In this document: piece after piece, positions 12,701-23,499 of the stretch
Layout of the letters: each line of letters begins with the position of its first letter
Numbering within the stretch: position 1 is the first letter of the stretch
Assembly: GCF_030463535.1 (NCBI RefSeq)
Contig: NC_132888.1
Span: 23,959,269 to 24,023,268 of the forward strand
Direction: 5' to 3'
DNA: 64,000 bases
From: Salminus brasiliensis
Taxonomy: Eukaryota; Chordata; Actinopteri; Characiformes; Bryconidae
The notes under the pieces: generated by a model
The model's database searches: none
What the model was told of the DNA's origin: nothing
What the model saw: the letters and a program-made list of their open reading frames with translations, nothing else
Program-made: the position numbers and the translations under genes

Positions 12701-14695
12701 GATATGTTTTATTCAATTATTCCGTTAAATTAGAGGAAAATGGAGGTAAAAACAGAATCAAACTACGTTATTTTGGACAGAAGGCCATGGTTTTCCTTAC
12801 GTAGAAACTAACATCAACAACAACAACATCCTTTACTTTATTCTATTTAAATTAGACATTAATTCTAGTAACTATTAAGCTACACTTTAAATGTTGACCT
12901 TCTTTTAGACGCCGAGTGGGAGGCTGTGGTTCTTATATATAATTAAGAGATATAAAAAATATAGAGTTAAGACATAAATAATTTTGAAGAATAACAAGTT
13001 ACTAAAAATAAAAAGTAACATGTAATTTTGAAGAATTCCTACTGCTCTTAGGGTTAAGATAATAATAATAACAATAAAAAAAAAACATTTAAGACAAATT
13101 TCTCTTACGAAGAAATGCGTAATAAAAGAACTGTGATGTGACGTTGGAAAGCCACAGTTTTCCTTTAGGCACATTCTCCACTTTTAATTTAAATAAGTTA
13201 GATTAATTACTTAGAATAATTCGAGTAATTCAACGATTTAAGCTGATTTTACATGCTGACCGTGAATACGCTGTTATTCTTAAATATTTGATTAACGTTA
13301 TTATGAGAATTCCTTATGTAGAAACCAACAAGATCATTTAAGATCATTCTCCACTTTTATTCTTATTAAATTAGACATACATTCTCGTAATTCTAGTAAC
13401 TATTAAAGCTGATTTTAGATGCTGACCTGAGTGTGAGGCTGTAATTCCTAAGTATCTGATTATCTTTACATGCATTTTATTAAGAATTCCAATTGTTCTT
13501 AGAGTAAAGATACAAATAAGATTTTTGAAGAATAATAATTTACTAAAAATAAAAAAGGCACATTAAAAAAATAAAAAGCATTTTTTAAAAGAAATGATTA
13601 ATATGAGAAAAATGCATGTAAAGTTAGTCAAATATTTATACAAATACAGCCGCACACTCAACATCAGGTCGGCTCAGCGTCTAAAATCGGCTTAAATAGT
13701 TGAATTAATAGATTTAACATCTAATTCACTCAAATTAAAAGTGGAGAATGTGCTTAAAGTGTTGGTTTCTAGATAAGAAAATAAAACATGGCTTTCCAAC
13801 ATCACGCCACAGCCCTCATATTAACCGTTTCTTTCAGAACTGTGGCGTGACGTTGGAAAGCCATGGTTTTTTTTTTTTTTTTCGTATGTAGAAACCAACA
13901 AAACTTTAAGATTATCCCGCACTTGATTCCTATTAAATTAGACGTTAATTCTAGTAATTCAACCACTGAAGATGATTTTAGTCGTCTTGAAGTGTGAGGC
14001 TATTGTTCTTAAATATTTGATCAACTTAATTATATATTACAAATTATATAAGATAAAAATAACAATTTTGATTACAGCCATTCACTAAAAATAAGGCAGA
14101 TTTCTTACATAAAAAGAAATTTAGTGAAGTTGCAAATTGAACAGAAAGAAGTAGAGAGGTAAGAAAGTGCAGGTGGTGGAAGTGTGGACTGGGCTGAAGT
14201 CTAGACCAGGCAGGTAAAGGATTAATGAAGAGTTGATGGTGTTCATATTCATACAGATATCAATCTGAGATTATTGCACCCAGCTGCTTTGTTTACACAA
14301 ACAAACAAACAAACAAACAAACTGACAACAGATCTGACAGAGCAGACAGGCCAGTAAAGGATTAGCCAGTGCCAAGTGTCCCACTGTAGGGCAGCACTGC
14401 ACTACAGACAGTAGTATCTAGTACTACAGCAAGTTATCTAGAACTTCATCAGAAGTGCTGATGTTTACTCTATTTATCACCATAGTTATGCACTCCTGCT
14501 AGATCTCGCACCTCTATAAGAGAAACAGGTCAGTGGTCAGGGACACCGCTCTCTCTCTCTCACCTCTATCTTGTCCACGCTCCTGGCGCAGCCCACCACC
14601 TTCATGCCATGCTGAACCAGCGCCTTCGCTATAGCAGCTCCGATCCCCACCGAGGCTCCAGACACCAGAGCCACCCTGCCCTTCCAGCGCTCCAT
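6769..14695 (-). CDS. dhrs11: Dehydrogenase/reductase SDR family member 11 (dhrs11), 7 exons
   Basis: NAD(P)-dependent classical short-chain dehydrogenase; the family member DHRS11 reduces 3- and 17-ketosteroids and other carbonyl compounds in the cytosol. Exons: 14564-14695, 9567-9776, 8412-8506, 8196-8325, 7394-7486, 6969-7034, 6769-6810. Together they give 768 nt and 255 aa (human about 260), with all phases consistent. Exon 1 carries the cofactor turn GASVGIG after MERWKGR. Exon 2 ends the NNAG block and the LLSGKTSSW region. Exon 3 encodes VNVVALSVCTREAYQS. Exon 4 has the YSSTK catalytic pair. Exon 5 carries CISPGLVETEF. The protein ends MRAVEQVS. Intron 6 uses a GC donor (CAG/GCAAGC). 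Start chosen at the MERW methionine, as in orthologues. A young broken copy lies immediately downstream. Confidence 0.96.
7694..7997 (+). mobile_element. Family A non-autonomous DNA element, copy 1
   Basis: Bounded by 'gggccctattttag' on the left and 'ggtgtaagatagaaccct' on the right; the right end is close to the inverted complement of the left. The interior has 'aataaaccaatcggcgcgtc' and 'gccattccctttaagagcca'. It lies in dhrs11 intron 4. Three more copies occur near 11028-11532, 30771-31190 (reversed) and 35836-36364. There is no coding capacity. Confidence 0.75.
8019..8157. repeat. Terminal fragment of a GTCAAGTC-ended element
   Basis: The stretch ending 'ttgtagctatacaaataaat' plus 'ttgactcgacttgact' is the reverse complement of the start of the element at 27845-28110 ('aagtcaagtc' then 'aaatttatttgtatagcgct'). 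It is a truncated copy in dhrs11 intron 4. Confidence 0.55.
9962..10113. repeat. Transposase-derived fragment in dhrs11 intron 1
   Basis: Partner of 2881-3024. It contains a Tc1-like 'gtgaagcatggtgatgg' stretch without an open frame. Its presence in both copies shows that it predates the local duplication. Confidence 0.5.
11028..11532 (+). mobile_element. Family A non-autonomous DNA element, copy 2
   Basis: Starts 'gggccttattttagcgatct' and ends 'ggggtgtaagatag'. It shares 'taataaaccaatcagcgcat' and 'ttccctttaagagccaggtg' with the other family A copies. It lies in dhrs11 intron 1. Near 11455 it also carries 'ggcgtagatatattcacaag', a block shared with 30770-31060 and 36270. Confidence 0.75.
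12640..14110. repeat. Cluster of direct and inverted repeat modules in dhrs11 intron 1
   Basis: A module containing 'gacgttggaaagcca', then 'gtagaaaccaac', 'attctccac', 'attaaattagac' and 'tctagtaa' recurs in direct order around 12783-12903, 13140-13270, 13315-13440 and 13840-14010. It recurs inverted at about 13640-13812. The inverted and last direct copies form a hairpin with a 26-bp core (13787-13812 against 13840-13865, one mismatch) around a 27-nt loop. The sequence is AT-rich with no coding potential. It may be a foldback element or an old tandem array. Confidence 0.7.
14287..14320. repeat. (ACAA)n tract
   Basis: Short run of ACAA/CAAA units in dhrs11 intron 1. A similar run in complementary sense lies at 12604-12624. 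Confidence 0.7.
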
Positions 14696-14900
14696 GATGA
14701 CCGTGTGAAAGCCCCTCGAACCGCACCAAAGACTGAGAAGAAGCCAACCAGGCTGGAGCAGAGCACCCGCTGACCGTCGGCCACTTCCAAGCTAGCTAAT
14801 CACGTGGCTCCTATAGTGCGCGTCCATGGCGGTGTAAGCGCGCCCTCAGTCCTTGTTCCCTTAGTCTGCCCTCAGGTCCCTTTCAGAAGCTGCTACTAAC
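14696..14900 (-). promoter_or_regulatory. Putative dhrs11 promoter and 5' leader
   Basis: Sequence immediately upstream of the dhrs11 start. It is locally richer in GC than its surroundings, has a CACGTG E-box at 14801-14806, and shows no convincing TATA box. The E-box is a possible bHLH-ZIP binding site. Assignment is by position; no transcript start can be fixed from sequence. Confidence 0.45.
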
Positions 14901-16561
14901 GACTGTGGGGCTCGTAATTACGACGGGATTTTTAGTTTACTTGTTTACTTTGTTTTTCTCCGAAACAGAGCACAGAGAGGTCAGAGTTAGGCGATGTTTA
15001 TGGCACATGAAGGCTGTGTCCCAAACGTACCTACTGCCTACTCAGGCAGGATTCTGAGGCAGGAAGACACCCAGTCATGTCTGAACGGAAGGTTAGCTGT
15101 CTCGCCTTTTATTTTACTTTATTTTTTATTTTTTTGTTGTGGCTAATGGCCACAAAGCTAAGCACAGCTTAAATGGGTCGCTTCAGCATTGAAAAACTAA
15201 ATTTCTGATACTAAAAAAAAGAAAAGAAAAGTTTTTAGTTATATTTTTATATATTTTTTAATATATTTTAGATACAAAAAATAAGATACATTAACAACAA
15301 AAAACTACCACTGGGCATCTCAGCATGTTGTATTATTCAATAAATTTCATTTATTTTAAAACTAAGTGTTCTAAATTTTTCATGTTCACATGTCAACCCT
15401 GTTATGAACATATGGCTGTGTGAAGGGCTTAACCTGCAATGCATTAATGGCAAAAAACCCCACAAAAAATCAATAACAATAATCACTTTTTGTATGACTT
15501 AATTTTTCTGTCATTTCAGATTGTCCTCAAATGCTGAAATGATCCATATCCATCAGTGAGCCGCTGATACCTTGGCGGCGACCGGACGTGTTTTGGTTGC
15601 AGAGACCTTCTTCACTACACCGCCCTCTGAGACAGAGAGGACAGCACATGCTAGTGATACAATAGATAAGTATTCGGTGGCAGAAAATCCTGTTAAGAAT
15701 CATGAAACGTTAAAATCACTCTTTTTTAATCACTCAAAGGTGCTACAAATGGGTCATTGAGCGATGCCATAGAGAAAACACTTGATTCCATGAAGAACCG
15801 TCTTTGTAACAGAGATGTGACTTTAAAGTTGCATCAAGAGAAGGTTTTTTGGGTCTTCTAAAGTTCCTCTATGGCATCATTCAAAGAACCAGTTGTAGCA
15901 TTTGTTCAAAATTCTCAGATACATGAACCACAAACCCATTTCCCCAAAAGTGAGATCTGGACGTCCGAGAGGGGCTAGATGAGGAATGCCTGGGAGCACC
16001 CTTATTGTGAAAGCTTTACAGAAGGGGGCCTCTCTCTCTCTCTATTTCTGTCCCCTCTGAACATGTTACAGTAATGTTAGGACACAATACTGCTTTCTGG
16101 GGTAAAACTGTACTTTAAACATATTTTGGTTTTCTTTCTTGTTTTTAAATATTATGTGCTACGAATTTTTGTTGTTACCACCTACTACTAGAAGAGCCAA
16201 GATAATAGTGACTGATCAACAGGCGTTTTAATAATTGTGTTTAAAAACGGTGTCTAGTAGGGCTGCACGATATTGGGGGAAAAAAACTAATATTGCACTA
16301 TATTTATTATTTTCTGTGATATTTATTGGTATATAAAAAAAAACAGTAGTCACCAGACATCACAAGAAGTCAATGATGCAACATGTCTTAAAATTAATAA
16401 TGCACTTTTTGTATCCAGGATTTACTTGTATCCAGTAAAATGAATGAAGTTGGGCAGATCCAATCTGCCTCTATTAGATCTGTCATGGGAAATGAGAACA
16501 GTTCGGATTTATCTTTTAAATCAAGCAGCAAAAAAGGTTGGAGCATGACGTGTTTGATATA
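14901..16561. other. Intergenic region between dhrs11 and ca4
   Basis: No gene recognised. It holds T-rich tracts near 15115-15135, a stretch with the recurrent AGAACC/GGTTCTT motifs (15735-15900), and a fragment starting 'gggctgcacgatattggggg' at 16260 typical of a common fish interspersed element. ORFs here are short and show no family features. Confidence 0.5.
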
Positions 16562-16641
16562 CACTGTACTGGCAAAAGTATTCACTCACTTATCTGAATC
16601 ATTGAATTCAGGTGTTCCAATCAATTCCATGGCCACAGGTG

Positions 16642-17476
16642 TGAGCAGGCAGCATGTACCATCAGCCACCAGCAGGGGGCCCGGCCAGCAAAGTATGAAA
16701 GCTGGTGGGGTTGGAGCAAAGAACTCCAAGCCCCAGAATCCCCAGCGGTAATCAACGCTGACCAGACCCACCTGTGTGGCACGGTATAAATACACCCAGG
16801 CAAACACAGTTCCCTGTCGCACCTTTGTAGAGGGGCGAACGGTAACAGTGGGTTTAAGTTGTGAACAGTGAAGAGAAGCTGAAGTTAAAAGAGAAAAGTT
16901 CAAGTTGTGAACAGCGAAGAGAAGCTAAAGAGAAAAGTTCAAGTTGTGAACAGCACAGAGAAGCTGAAGTTAAAAGAGAAAAGTTCAAGTTGTGAACAGC
17001 GAAGAGAAGCTAAAGAGAAAAGTTCAAGTTGTGAACAGCACAGAGAAGCTGAAGTTAAAAGAGAAAAGTTCAAGTTGTGAACAGCGAAGAGAAGCTGAAG
17101 TTAAAAGAGAAAAGTTCAAGTTGTGAACAGCGAAGAGAAGCTGAAGTTAAAAGAGAAAAGTTCAAGTTGTGAACAGGGAAGAAAAGCTGAAGTTGAAAGA
17201 GAAAAGCATTTATTTATTTATTGTTGTCTTTAGTTTGAGTGAACATCACTCCTGGTTTTCCTTTTGTTTGTTTTCCTGCCGTGTTCTATATTGCTTATGA
17301 TCAGTGTTTATACTGCCACCTCTCACAGCTGTGGTGGTGAAGTGGAACTACACTGAGCTCCCATTAGAAGGTTAGGAGTTCAAGCACACACCATAAGAGG
17401 GCTAGTTTCATTTAATCATAATAAAACAAAGTTTAACTGCACTTGAGTCCAAACCCCACACCACACCGTAACAGAA
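16642..17476 (+). mobile_element. LTR-like insertion nested in the Tc1 element
   Basis: 835 bp flanked by a 5-bp direct repeat AGGTG (16637-16641 and 17477-17481); removing one copy restores continuous Tc1 sequence. The insert starts TG, has a TATA-like 'ggtataaataca' near 16785 and an AATAAA near 17421, the usual order for a retrotransposon LTR. Its 3' end reads '...taacagaa' rather than a clean CA, so 'solo LTR' is an inference. No gag or pol remnant is present. Confidence 0.6.
16857..17207. repeat. Minisatellite with units of about 37-46 bp
   Basis: Tandem units built on 'aagttcaagttgtgaacag' followed by 'gaagagaagctgaagttaaa' or a shortened form lacking the last part. Around eight units alternate between long and short versions. 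The array lies inside the LTR-like insertion, so it expanded within a mobile element. Confidence 0.85.
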
Positions 17477-18115
17477 AGGTGTATAAAACCAAGCACCTAG
17501 GCCTGCAGTCATGAAAGAATGTGTCGCTCTCAGGAACTCTGTGAATTCCAGCATGGTACCGTGAAAGGATGCCACCTGTGCAACAAGTGCAGTTGTGAAA
17601 TCTCCTCGCTACTAAATATTCCACAGTCATCTGTCAGTGGTATTATAACACAGTGGAAGCCATTGGGACATGAAGGACATGGTTTAAGGTGCCAGAAGAA
17701 TAAAAGACAAAAACAGCCCCACACATTAATTTCTGTCCCATATTTTAATGTCTTTCACCAGCTGACCAACCCCACAACACTGCAGTTGGGTTATAACATA
17801 GGGTGTTGGATGCTGGGAGGAGTAGAAAGTACAAGCATTACATGCTAATTCTGCCTTAAGCTATTCGGCACAACAAAGGTGAAAAAGGTCAAACAAAAAG
17901 CCACGAAAACTGGAAATATATCACTACAAAAAATGCACAAAATATTAAAGGAAAACCTGAAAATACACCACTAATATAATATTACTAATAATACACCATT
18001 TACAACACATGAAATAGGTGACATTTGTCATAACATACAGTAAGAGAATGTAAAAATGCTCTGACTTTAACACAGAAGTCATATTAAGATGATCACAGAT
18101 AGTATGTAACTTATT

Positions 18116-19355
18116 TCATGCCTTTAGGGTCATAAAAGTTGTCAGAACTGCGCTGACAACCAGCATGGTGTTAACAAACACAACATTACATCTAGAATAA
18201 AAGACTTCTCGACCATTCAGAGGCTGCACTGGCCGAAACGTTCCCACCATGGGAGCACCATCTTCAAACTGGAGAGCTGAGAATGCGGACAGCTGTAAAA
18301 TACAGGGCAAAACGTCAGCTGAATGTGTTGTAGAATGAGGCCACAATATGTCCTTAAAGACGTCCTATCTCAGGCTTGTCGATCTCATTCACTGCTCATG
18401 TTGTTTTGCAAGTTTTCATGTTGTGACTGGCTGTCCAGACTATCAAAAATCAATCTGCATACAGCATAGATATGCCAACAATTTTGGATTTGGGCTGGCG
18501 GTCTGAACATAGTCTTAGTGTCCAGGTCATTTTGGAATTGATTTTTAAATGATACCACCAATGTTTTTTAAAGTGACCAGAATGTAAACCACAGACTATC
18601 GTTCTGTTACTTTTATTGTTATAAAGTGATTGGTTAATGATATCTCTTTTTTCATGAACCGAAAATGCTAAAATATCATTTGTCCAGCAGATGGCCACAT
18701 TGCGGGATATTAAAAGCACAGACAATCCAGACTAGAAATCCTTTCTCCGACTTTATTTCAGAAAATTTGGTTCAGGTATGAAAGCTTTGACAAAGCTTTT
18801 AGCCCCCAAGGTCTGAAAAACCTTTTTTAAAACTTGGACCTGGCTCATTTAATTCCGGTCTAATCTCACAATATTGTCTCTGTATTTTATTAGTATGAAT
18901 GAAAACAGACCCTTATGTGATGTTTAAATTCTATTATTTACATTATAATGTCTGTTACATTTTTTTCCCCAGAGTGGAATATACAATATATACATACAAT
19001 ATGTGGGTAAAACTATTGGGACACTTGCTCATTCGTTGTTTCTTCAGAAATCAAAAGTATTAGGAAAGAGTGTATCCTGCTTTTGTTGGAGTGACTGTCT
19101 CTACTGAGATTTTGGAGCATTGCTGTGAGGATTTGATTGCATTCAGTGACAAGAGTGCACCTCATCCCCAACTCCCCTAACTCTCCATCCCAAATGTACT
19201 GGATGGAGCACCATCCATAATTTCAGAGAAAACAGTTCTTCCACTGCTCCATAGCTCTATGCTGTGGGGGTTTTATATCCCTCCAGCCCACGCCTAGCAT
19301 TAGGCATGGCGTCCTATTCTATTGGCAGCACATCTGAACTACAAGACTAGACATG

Positions 19356-19417
<62 letters not shown>

Positions 19418-20558
19418 ACATCTATGGGATGGGTGCAACTTAAAGCAACTGAAAGCATTCATTAGAAGGGGTGTCCACAAACATGTGGATATCCCATAAC
19501 CTACTTGTTCCTTGCTGAGCAGGATGGCATCTTCGAAAACTGTCCAAATGACTGACTCTGTGCAGCCGGGGGTTGTGAGGGAGCCCTTGTAGCGGAAGTA
19601 GCTGGTCAGCATACTGTGGGAAGGGATAAGCAAGTCCAAAGACAAGGACTGAAGTGTCGTACTGTTGCCTGTAAAGGAACAAAGTCAGCTAAAGTGCTCA
19701 GCTTCTGTTGCTCAGTACATGAACAGTAACAGAATGGTTTGTGATGAAAACGCAGTTCAAGCAATAAGCTTTGACCTTTAGTCCTCTTCTGGTGAGCCAT
19801 AAAACATAATAAAGAAAGGTGCTTCTCAGACACAAACGGAAAAAAGAACATGACAATGGATGGAGCAATAAATATGTGAAATTTACCAGGGTGTGCGATA
19901 TTTGCCAGTGCGTTTATGATGGATTCATATTTTTTGTTTGAGCTTCCTGTTTCCTGTGAAATGAGAAAGTACAGTTAATCCATTGCCACTATAAAGCACA
20001 TTTAGTAGCTACATTAGTCTTTTTTCAGTATGTCAAGCATATCAGCATATATATATTTTTTTTTGTTTTTTTTTTGCTTTTATTATAAAAAAGGTGACCT
20101 GGAACAAAAATCCAAGAACCGCCACACCAGATGGGTCTGTAAGAGCTTCTTCTACAGATCTGTACATTTCCTTTATGTGAACAATATGCATCTAGGAAGA
20201 GAAGATTTTCATGAATCAGTACAAATTATAAAGCACACACGCATATATATATATTATTAAATACTACTACTACTAATAATTGTGGTTTCATGTAAACAAT
20301 TAAGCAACAGAACTGCCTTAGAAGATTTGATCCTGCTTTTGTTGGAGTAACTGTCTGATTTCTATTAAATTTCCAGGAGCATTGCTGTGAAGATTTGATT
20401 GCATTCAGTGACTAAAGCATTACTGAGGTCAGAATGTTAGACGCCTCACGACCCCACCTCATCATCCCCAACTTTCCAACTCATTCTAAATGTATTGGAT
20501 GGAGCATCATCCATCATACTAGACACAATTCTTCATATATAAATCATATTAAAAAATC

Positions 20559-20589
<31 letters not shown>

Positions 20590-21983
20590 TCATAAATTGA
20601 TAACACTTTAAACAGCCTCAAACAGTCTGTGGCCTGCCACCAGTCCCAAAGTGTTAAAAAACTTTAAGGGCGTTAGATTGGGTAAAGGTGAATATAAAGG
20701 ATAATAGTATACATAAATATAAATAGTGACAATGTAGATGATACACTATATTACTTTACTACAGTTTGAGCAAGTTTACTTATGTTTGTAAAAACTTAAA
20801 AATAAACTAAATGGAAAATATTAGCAAATTTTTAAGCAAGTTTTACTGTGAAATATTAACTTCAGATGTTCTACTTTACTTTACCTAAGATAAAGTGGTA
20901 AAATAGTACAATGTTAGACTTAAACTGAAACTTTTTAATTTGTAAATAGTGTTTTTGAGACCAAGGCTATTATCTCAATACTAATTGTTTGTGATTTTTC
21001 TCAGCAAAAACAATAACAATAATGTGGATATTAAAATGTTTACAGTATTTGGAAGAACATTAACTAAACTGCCACATAAACAAACTGATTAGTGACATAA
21101 CTACATTTATTTGCTACTCGTTTTTTGTTTGTTTGTTTTTTATTTATTTATTTATTTATTTATTTATTTGTATTTTTTTATTTTATTTTTTTTTGCATTT
21201 ATTTTTAACATCAACATGCCTAGCCCTCAAACCTTGAAAGCAGCCTGGTTGCTAACTTTGTAAACTTCACCAACACCAGTCCTAGGTTTAACAGCTTACT
21301 TCTAACACAGCTACAACATCTCAGCATTAGCCAGTGGCTAGCATTCCTCCAATATCTATACCTCCATGGGGTACTGCTCTCCATCAATGGTGTGCTCTGA
21401 TCCAGGGCTGCCATTCTTGCCCCAGTGGAAATGGATTTCCATTGCTTTGTAATTTGACTCCAACTCTCCTCCGTTAATCTGTGCAGCGCCCGATAAATTG
21501 ACCTTGGCTGAAGATGAAAAAAAATAAGCGTGAAGTAGGCAAATCTTTCCACAGATGGTAACTGTGAGCTCGTATTGATCACAGTGTCCTCTGTAATCGT
21601 GCCAGCCCAAGACTGGCATGTGTCGAAAGCTCTTTGAAATGTATTTCATTTCATATCTTTTGATTTTGTGTGAGATTACCTGTGTGACCATTGTTTGTGA
21701 TGACGCTATGAAAGGTTTCTTGGTAACTATAAAATTCAAGTGCTGTGAGGGACTTCTTAAAAGTAATCTTCTTTGTTACAAGATTTATAGGTGACTGGCT
21801 TGTTCCTCCACAGGTTGGCGCTATGTCTGCCCATTCGTTTGGTCCTACGGAAACAAAATGCAATGTCATTTCATAAAAAACAAACAAAAAAAAAACATTT
21901 TTGTGTATTTTAAGCTTAAATGAATGATTGTAATTCACCTTTGCACTTGTGGTCACAGGAGACCTGGGACTCGTAGCACCACT
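18116..21983 (-). CDS. ca4: GPI-anchored carbonic anhydrase, CA4 type (first exon not found)
   Basis: Extracellular membrane-anchored alpha-carbonic anhydrase (CO2 hydration, acid-base and ion transport at epithelia). Seven consecutive exons join in phase: 21939-21983, 21680-21844, 21362-21507, 20099-20191, 19887-19953, 19505-19668, 18116-18292, about 285 residues. The mature N-terminus EWCYESQVSC is typical of CA4. Then come CGGTSQSPIN, zinc ligands in HFHWG and MHIVH, and the active-site threonine in SLTTPGC. The last exon ends in a hydrophobic stretch (VVFVNTMLVVSAVLTTF) with no charged tail, a GPI-attachment signal. The signal-peptide exon should lie upstream of 21983 but was not recognised. 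The donor after exon 20099-20191 is a weak GTCACC. CA15 is the alternative family; the WCY...C N-terminus favours CA4. Confidence 0.9.
19012..19488 (-). mobile_element. Family B dispersed element in the last ca4 intron
   Basis: Reverse-oriented copy with the landmarks 'gagcattgctgtgaggattt', 'ggatggagcaccatccat' and the terminal 'gtgtccacaaacatgtgg'. It carries a (TG)n run at 19357-19416. Its right end stops roughly 13-15 bp from the splice donor that follows ca4 exon 19505-19668, so it sits against the exon on the intron side. Confidence 0.7.
19357..19416. repeat. (TG)n microsatellite
   Basis: About 30 uninterrupted TG units (CA on the coding strand) within a ca4 intron, inside the family B element. 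Confidence 0.95.
20330..20530 (-). mobile_element. Family B element fragment
   Basis: Partial copy with 'ggagcattgctgtgaagatt', 'gcattcagtgactaaagcat' and 'ggatggagcatcatccatca', in the ca4 intron between exons 20099-20191 and 21362-21507. The termini are missing. Confidence 0.6.
20560..20590. repeat. (AT)n microsatellite
   Basis: Short AT dinucleotide run within the same ca4 intron. A (TTTA)n run follows at about 21138-21168 in the intron. Confidence 0.8.
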
Positions 21984-22116
21984 CTGAAAGAGGAATTAAT
22001 GTTTATGACCACAAAGACAAAGAAATCCGTTTTTATTACCGCTATTAAACTCCAGTATGAACATGAATATCATGGCAATATTATGCTTCAACTTTTAGTT
22101 ATTTATGTGTTCAGAT

Positions 22117-22147
<31 letters not shown>

Positions 22148-22189
22148 TTTGGGGGGGGGGGTCACCTGAACTCAACAAAGCTCAATATT

Positions 22190-22690
22190 TTATATACAGG
22201 GTCCATTTCATTTGGTTAAATTTCCCTTAGCCAGTTGCACCTTGATCAGATGCTTTTGGTAGCCATCCACAAACGTCTGGCAGAATTCTGATTCGATATT
22301 TGAATGCTCTTTCTAACAGAATTGGTTCAGTTTAGTTACATGGGTTGGTTTCCTGGGACTGACCTGAAACCCAGAAAGCTTTGGGAAAGCATAATGTCAG
22401 GCTTCTTCATCCATTCCACAACCACCTTTCATGTGTTTTTGGGGTCACTGTCCTGTTAGGTAGTCCTCCTTTTTCATTACTCCTTCCACTTTGTGAGATG
22501 GACCAGTTCTAAAGCAGCACCAGAACTGTTTGCTACCTTCCTTATGCTAAACATCTTTGTCTTATATGATCATAAAACATTCCACCATAAGGTTTTTTCT
22601 TGGTCCATGTGATCAGTTGCACACTGGAGGCAAGCTTGCTGTTGTAGTTGAGCACCTGGAGACATTCCTAAATTGAGTAAATCTACACAC
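22190..22690. mobile_element. Dispersed-repeat fragment of unassigned DNA element
   Basis: Non-coding stretch with phrases such as 'cataaaacattccaccataa' and 'tggtccatgtgatcag', of a type seen in interspersed fish DNA elements. No open frame or terminal repeat was found. It adjoins the LINE tail at 22700. Confidence 0.35.
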
Positions 22691-22699
22691 TATTTCTGT

Positions 22700-23085
22700 T
22701 TCTACTATTTCTAAATTCAGCCATGTAGCTCCTTGGCTGCGTTCTCTTCACTGGCTTCCTGTAGCTGCCTGTATCAGATTCATTTGCTGGCCTACAAAGC
22801 CAAGAATGGACCAGCCCCTCCGTACTTGATGGCAATGGTCAAAACCCGATCAGTACCAAGTACACTTCCAAGACTTTCCAGCTTCAAGTACAGCTCAGGC
22901 TCGACCCGCCATTTTTTTTTAATCCAAGGAAGACAAGCATCCAGCCTTTTTTCTGTCCTGGCACCAAAGTGGTGGAATAAACTTCCCCTGGGTGTCCAAA
23001 CTGCGGAGTTGCTCGCTGTCTTTAAACGTCTACTTATCACCCAGCTCTTTGGAGATCTGGATAAGAGCGTCTGCTAAATGCCCTA
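22700..23085 (+). mobile_element. 3' tail of a LINE (RTE/L2-type reverse transcriptase C-terminus)
   Basis: Open frame at 22733-23077 reads LLAYKAKNGPAPPYL, then FSVLAPKWWNKLPLGVQTAE and FKRLLITQLF. This is the conserved C-terminal region that follows the reverse transcriptase in many fish non-LTR retrotransposons (…LLAYKALNG-APxYL…LWNxLPL…FKxxLKTHLF). Only about 110 codons are present, as expected of a 5'-truncated insertion. It ends in the dispersed 'gataagagcgtctgctaaatg' motif. It is a fragment, not a host gene. Confidence 0.8.
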
Positions 23086-23499
23086 ATGTAATAATCACTA
23101 ACTAGAGACCTTGGCCTTGAGTTAAAACACATTTAGAATCTGCTGCACTGCATTAATAATTTAAGTGGATATGTATATTTTTGATTCTGCACGTATAATT
23201 CAACCCTGTGTTGATTACAGCTCATTCTTCCCCAGAACGGTTCATTCTTCAAAGATCAGTTCATTTCAGCTCTATATTGGCAGGTGATTTATGTCCACAA
23301 TAAGGATTATTTATTTCATTCATTGACCTTCTGTAAGTCTGTGGGCTTCTGCTAACCTGCAGTTTAACCTTAAACAAGCAAATGTTTGTGACCTGCTTGT
23401 GACCAGTCATTTCTAGGCTTCCTGCTTTTACAATGTAATGAATAAAGGCCTCTAGTCTACGGCAAACTAAACTACACTGTTGAATTGAAGCCTTCTTGA

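Larger units (their letters stand above)
16562..17680 (+). mobile_element. Decayed Tc1-like transposon, interrupted by an LTR-like insertion
   Basis: The left end 'cactgtactggcaaaagtat' follows a TA dinucleotide, as expected for Tc1/mariner insertion. The 5' leader runs to 'ccatggccacaggtg', is broken by a foreign insertion (16642-17476), and resumes exactly at 'tataaaaccaagcacctagg'. Translation of 17519-17664 gives a degraded N-terminal helix-turn-helix of a Tc1 transposase (GCHLCNK, LLNIPQSSVSGIITQWK). Beyond about 17680 the remaining transposase and right end are not recognisable, so the element is also 3'-truncated and dead. Confidence 0.8.

Noticed and set aside
22040-22080. Minus-strand ATG followed by hydrophobic codons MIFMFILEF and a GT donor in the right phase for the ca4 first exon.
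   Set aside because: The intron would be under 60 bp and the signal peptide only 11 residues with an internal glutamate, so it is unlikely to be the true signal exon.
22733-23077. Possible host gene of 114 codons.
   Set aside because: Its motifs are the C-terminal tail of a non-LTR retrotransposon polyprotein.
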